From Ascarosepion bandense (taxonomy: Eukaryota > Mollusca > Cephalopoda > Sepiida > Sepiidae): DNA of 64,000 bases. How positions within the stretch are numbered: the stretch's first letter is position 1; each line of letters begins with the position of its first letter. Location of the stretch: assembly GCA_037127315.1 (NCBI GenBank), contig JBBBDQ010001939.1, positions 520,501 through 584,500 on the forward strand, in the 5' to 3' direction. A program made the translations under genes and the position numbers. Shown in pieces: positions 59,545 through 64,000 of the stretch. The notes beneath the pieces are model-generated. The model was not told where the DNA came from. It ran no database searches and worked only from the letters and a program-made list of their open reading frames with translations.

Positions 59545-60500
59545 GACAATTGTTGTTCTGTTTTCAAGATTAGATCTTCCTTTACTTTACTATAGCCACC
59601 ATTTCTAATGAGGTCTTCTAGTTTTGTAGTGCATTCTGTTTTGTCCATCTCTACAGTTGCATTGCTTTTGCCAGTTAGTAGTATGACGATGTTGTCATTT
59701 CTCTGTAGGGTTTTGTGATGTTTAATTTGTGTGAATTGGGTTTTTCCAGTGTCTGTCTCATTTATATCTTAGTTCATCTGCCTGAGCAATATTCAGGACT
59801 AGTTTCCCAATTTGGGAAATTATGTCCAAGTATGATATCCACTTAATGGTTGTTGCAAAATTGAGATCCTTGTTCAGCACTGACTCTTCAGAGGCACACA
59901 GCTGATGTTGACTAACATTGATAACTGCTTTCATAGTGGTGTGATGGACCTTGTGTAACACCTTCTGATCTTTTTAACCTATCCAATTATAATACTTGGT
60001 GAACCTTGACTGCATCAAATTCATGTCTGAAGGATATTCCAAGTTTGTGCTGGTTTCTCCTTTGGTCTTTTCCAGTAGTGATTAGGATTAAGAAGGCCTC
60101 AAGCCTCTGGGAGATATTAGATTATGATTTCTGTTTTATCCAACAGTAGACTGTTTTCTTGGACGAGGGAATGTCCTCCTTTTTCTGTGAGCAGATGGGC
60201 TCTCCTTGAATTGACAGGAAGTCTTGATGCCAAGCCTGAAGTGATAAGTCATAAGTCTCTCTATTGGTGTAGGAATGTTAGGTGATTTGACATTCATGCC
60301 TGCTTCTGGTAGAACTTTTCCATTTGTCTTCATATTTTCAGTAAATTGAATCCTTCAATATTTGTCTATATTTCTGAAATAAGGTATTTACATTATTTAT
60401 ATTGTTGTCCTCATTTTTATTGTCATATTCACAACATTTCAGCTATTTTATGCTCTGACCTTCTTCAGGTGACTGAAATTTTGAACTGGACCATTATTAT

Positions 60501-61330
60501 TAATTTACTCTTTCTAAACCAATGATAATCAACCCTACTTGTCTCCTCTACACACAAACTCATGATATCCTCACTATCAGACATGCAGTCAACATGTGGG
60601 TTGACAAAAATTTTGACTCCTTTTCCGGACACAAAAGTAACATCTGTCTCTTAACACTCAATAAAAACTTGAGGGGAGAAAACTCTTTTAGGACACTCTT
60701 TTAAGACTTATTTTCCAACTAAATTATCTGAACACATATATAAAAAATAAATAACTGTATACAATTTACTCATTCTTTATCTTATCATTCTGTCAGATTC
60801 TGATCCATATTTGAGCTACATTTGATCCCAACTCACAGTTTTACTCAGTATTACTGTCTCTCATGTCTCCAACACCAGATAATGAGCAGATAATAAATAA
60901 TACCTGTTTTGTTGTTACCACATTTTGCTGTTTCTCATTTTTAATGAGTATTTCTGTGTAATATATAAATGTTAGGGGTTTATCATAATTATTTACCCCC
61001 CTACAACCTATAATAATACCTAATGATATAAGGCCTAAAATATAATTATAACTATAATATGCCAATAATAATAAAAGAATTTCAATAATAACTTAAAAAC
61101 TTTCATCTAAAAAGAAGTTATTAAACATCTAAACATCTCTTATATATTTAAATTATTTCTTTTTTTACAAATGAAAGTTAAACTAAGATCTGTTATATAT
61201 AAAATTGAGGTGCAACAATTATTTTCCTTATTGCTTTTATAGTTGGAATGTGGTTGATGACAGAAAACATACGTTGACAATTTGTGGATGTTCACTAAAC
61301 GGAATTAAAGAGAGGAAGAAAGGAAAGGAA
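60501..61330. other. Interval without recognised genes
   Basis: AT-rich. May contain the unseen 5' exon(s) of the MAP9-like gene, but no convincing exon was found. Confidence 0.4.
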
Positions 61331-61336
61331 CAGGAG

Positions 61337-62950
61337 TTAAATAAAAGAAGAAACTCCTTGGAATAAATCTTTTTTTATGTGCCATGTCCCTTTGGAACAT
61401 AGCCAGTCATGGCCCTCCACATCTTCTTGTCTCTTGTAGCTCTTAATAAGTTTGGTCTTTCTGTTATTTCTCCCAAACCTTGTTCTGCCATCCATTTGCT
61501 CAAGCTTATTAAGTATGTCACATGCTGTTTTCCCTTGTCCTTCTTTCCCTCTATCCACCCTGTGACAATGAGATTTTCTAAGCATTCATTCCTCATTATG
61601 TGTCCTAGAAATTTCAACTGCCTCTTCTTGATGTTAAGTATGAATTTGCTTTTTGTTTCCATTCTCTCCAAAACCTTGTCATTGCTCACATGTTCAGCCT
61701 ATGGTATTCTCAGAATTCCTCTATAGAACTACATTTCTGTTGCTTTGAGTGTCTTCTTCCTCTTTGAGGAGATTGTCCAGCATTCACTGCCATACAGGAG
61801 GACAAATATCATATAACAGATCAGTTCTCTTTTCTTTGTTTCCAACAAAATTTTCCTATCTCTTAATTCTCTGCTTAGCTTTTTGAATGTGTTTTTGGCC
61901 ATCCCAATACATCTTTGGATCTCAGTGTCATACTTCTTTCTGTCCTCTGTTAGAATAATTCCCAGATATTTAAATTTCTGTACCTGCTGGTTTTAGTAAC
62001 CCCAACCTGCAATTTACATTTTGTGTTCCTCTTTTTGCTGATAACCATGCATTCAATCTTCTTACAGTTTATTTTTAGTCTTTTCTTGCTTTCCTTTGCC
62101 ACATTATGTAGGAGGTTTTGTAGTTTCCTTTCATGTCTGCTATCAGCACTGTGTCATCTGCATATCTTATATTATTAAGATGGTTGCTGCCAATGATGAA
62201 TCTTGACAGGAATTTTTGTTCTCTCATAACTGCCTCAGTGTATAGGTTGAATAAATCTGGTGAGAAGACACATCCTTGTCATACACTCATTTCTATTCAT
62301 GTATATCCGCTGAACTCCTTTCCTGTCCATATGCAGGTGATTTGCTGCCAGTATTAATTCTTGATTATTCTAATATATTTCCTGAATATATCAAGATTGC
62401 TGAGCAGTTTTAATAGACCTTTGTAGTGTACTTTTCCAAATGCTTTTGCATAGTCTATAGAAAATAGGTACACATTTTTTTTCTAATAACATTCTAAGCA
62501 TAAATATTGCATTCCTTGTTCTGGTGTCTTTGACAAAGACATACTGTTCTTTTCTTATCTATGGCCTGGTTTTGCTGCATGCTCTATTCATTAGAATTCA
62601 AGTGATGAGTTTTGTTATGTGGCTCATTAGGCTGATTGTTCAGTGGAGTTTACATCTGTTTGCACCTGGTTTCTTAGACAGTGCTATGAAAATAGATCTG
62701 CTTAGGTTTGCCAGTATATTACCACTGTTGTAGATTTCATTCATTATTTCTGTAATCTTGTCTCTACAAAATTGTCTAAAGCTGCCAGCATCTCTACAAT
62801 GTGTTTCATTTTTTATAACAGAGAGGTGGTCACTTCTGTTTGACACTTGAATAGGTTTTGCAGTGAACAACTGCATTTCTGAATCCCATTGATAGTTACA
62901 TCGTTGATTTGGTTTTTAGTTTATTCTCAGCTTCTCCATGTCCATAATCA
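61337..62950 (-). mobile_element. Non-LTR retrotransposon (RTE/CR1-like) relic
   Basis: On the - strand: an RT segment (DKITEIMNEIYNSGNILANL, RSIFIALSKKPGAN; 62780-62640), the catalytic box RYADDTVLIAD (about 62160-62130), and a C-terminal domain (MSNDKVLERM, KKRQLKFLGHIMRNECLENL, TGWIEGKKDKGKQ; 61689-61450) ending near KGHGT at 61378. This YADDTVL ... RQL.FLGHI.R...LE pattern is that of endonuclease/reverse transcriptase LINE ORF2 proteins. Frameshifted in several places. Confidence 0.82.
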
Positions 62951-63964
62951 TTGAGGATGTTCTTGACACCAATTGTTGGCTATTATCTGGTCATTTACAG
63001 TACACAATTGGACCCGTTTCCTCTGTGTTCATTGTGGGTTCCTTGTCTGAATTTGCCAGCTATTTCCCTTTTCATCTTATTGCCTACCTTGGCATTCAAA
63101 CATTTATTTTAGAATAAATATGAAGTAAATAAGTAAAAAAAGTAGTTGACAAACAGAGACTTGTGGGTCAATATGTTTTGCAGGTCATTATTGCAGAAAG
63201 GGCATCACAAGGTCAAGTCATTTAACTTTTGGAGAAAGATAAAATTTACAGAGCATTTAAAACCGATTTCAAATTATTAATCTTCAAAATGTCAGCTTTT
63301 AAGCATGTATAGTTATTAAAATATTAGAAATTTTATACTCTTCAAGTAACAGACTTCAAAATTAAATGAAGAATTTTTCTGTTAAATATTATTAGAGAAT
63401 TTTTACATTTGTCCTCCAGTTTCATGAAGATTAAAAAAATAATATAATAAAAATATGCTGAATTCTAGAATAAAAATAAATTTTTACTTTGTAAAGTCAT
63501 AATGAAATATATTTTTGGTTTTATTATTGTGTGCATGATCAGTTGTTTTATCAGTGTACTTTAATCAGCTAAAATTTATACTTATAAAAGGTCATTCAAA
63601 ATCAAAAATTTCATTTTGAAAAGATCATACAATTTAAAACTTGCTATATTTATAAGGGAAGAGTACTTCATATCAGACGGAGTGTTTATAGATACAGTAT
63701 GTGCACAAAGAAATCAACATTGCATAGTGATTGTCTGTTTCATGTCTTAATGCAATCTTCAGTCTGAAAATCACAGTGTGGAGTGAAACCAAGTCACATA
63801 CACAGTTGGTTCCTATGTTCACATGCACACACGCACACACGTACACACTAGTACAGCTTTTACATCTGGTTCATCAAGCAATGTTGCATGAATAATGCCA
63901 ACATCATATTTCCGTTACATAAAAAAGAGTTTTATTTATTGTCAGTTATTTTTATATTTTGTTT
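62951..63964. other. Interval without recognised genes
   Basis: The part up to about 63080 may be more of the LINE; the rest is AT-rich. A short CA-rich run lies near 63825-63848. Confidence 0.45.
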
Positions 63965-64000
63965 TTTAATCGTATCACCCCGAGCAAGGCAATAACACCA
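63965..64000 (-). repeat. SINE 3' end at the window edge
   Basis: ttttttaatcgtatcacccc then gagcaaggcaataacacca is the reverse of the SINE 3' end at 45037-45100. The element continues beyond the window. Confidence 0.78.

Larger units (their letters stand above)
58283..60500 (-). mobile_element. Penelope-like element, interrupted and inactive
   Basis: On the - strand, from N to C: degraded frames (60333-60136; 59961-59758), RT fingers (HIHGLSKIHKDGIPLKPIV, about 59115), first catalytic region (MMSLDVVNLFTKVP, 58913), WQDESLAMGSPLSPAMANIY (about 58690), an AT run, then IDDTFILWPH (about 58590) and FTIEKEKYNKLAFLGVSIS. This motif set is that of Penelope-like RTs. The catalytic Asp pair is still present, but stops and a SINE break the frame. 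No GIY-YIG nuclease follows: the frame ends at 58303 next to a terminal block (tttacactatttacat) that also occurs at the other end (60385). Confidence 0.86.

Overview
This is a eukaryotic, AT-rich, intron-rich and repeat-laden piece of an animal genome. The protein-coding content, the tRNA-derived SINEs, the mariner, Penelope, I-type LINE and Gypsy relics, and the very large introns suggest a mollusc, most likely a cephalopod. The phylum-level guess is inference. No prokaryotic features (operons, ribosome binding sites, CRISPR) are present.

Two real protein-coding genes are recognisable, in convergent orientation. Their stop codons lie about 1.4 kb apart, at 28980 (+) and 30394 (-). (1) On the + strand, nine exons between 13410 and 28980 splice in perfect phase into about 2922 residues of a Ki-67-family protein (MKI67-like). 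It carries a KVSF protein phosphatase 1 docking site followed by the LPP.TP Ki-67/Repo-Man signature. After these come enormous arrays of S/T-P-K-rich 12-residue repeats, an SP..I.VGK motif exon, ten 18-residue TPK...GVKE repeats like the core of Ki-67 repeats, a 26-residue repeat array, and a basic C-terminus. The N-terminal FHA exons are not seen and are probably upstream of the window. (2) On the - strand, eight exons between 58150 and 30394 splice in phase into about 623 residues of a MAP9 (ASAP)-like microtubule-associated protein. It has a serine-rich N-terminal half, five W-K-x-K-K coiled-coil repeats and a W-x-PPSRT C-terminus. Its first exon(s) lie further upstream. One of its introns uses a GC-AG donor.

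Layout: 1-1.3 kb, Gypsy-like RT relic (-). 1.3-10 kb, mostly featureless AT-rich DNA with one tRNA-SINE, one unclassified dispersed repeat and a dead mariner-superfamily transposase between 66-68 bp direct repeats. 10-13.3 kb, I-type LINE relic (+). 13.4-29 kb, Ki-67 gene. 30.4-58.2 kb, MAP9 gene, whose introns hold two mariners, a MITE and, in one 14 kb intron (41658-55666), a nested graveyard of at least three LTR retroelements, SINEs, a LINE tail and a 170-190 bp-arm palindrome derived from Penelope termini. 58.2-64 kb, Penelope-like element (-) with a SINE inserted in it, then a second LINE (-).

Both genes encode proteins of cell division: Ki-67 coats mitotic chromosomes and recruits PP1, and MAP9 acts on spindle and ciliary microtubules. 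Nothing in the sequence shows that they are co-regulated. The most interesting object is the Ki-67-like gene. Its repeat arrays are unlike the vertebrate 122-residue repeats and are being homogenised at the DNA level.
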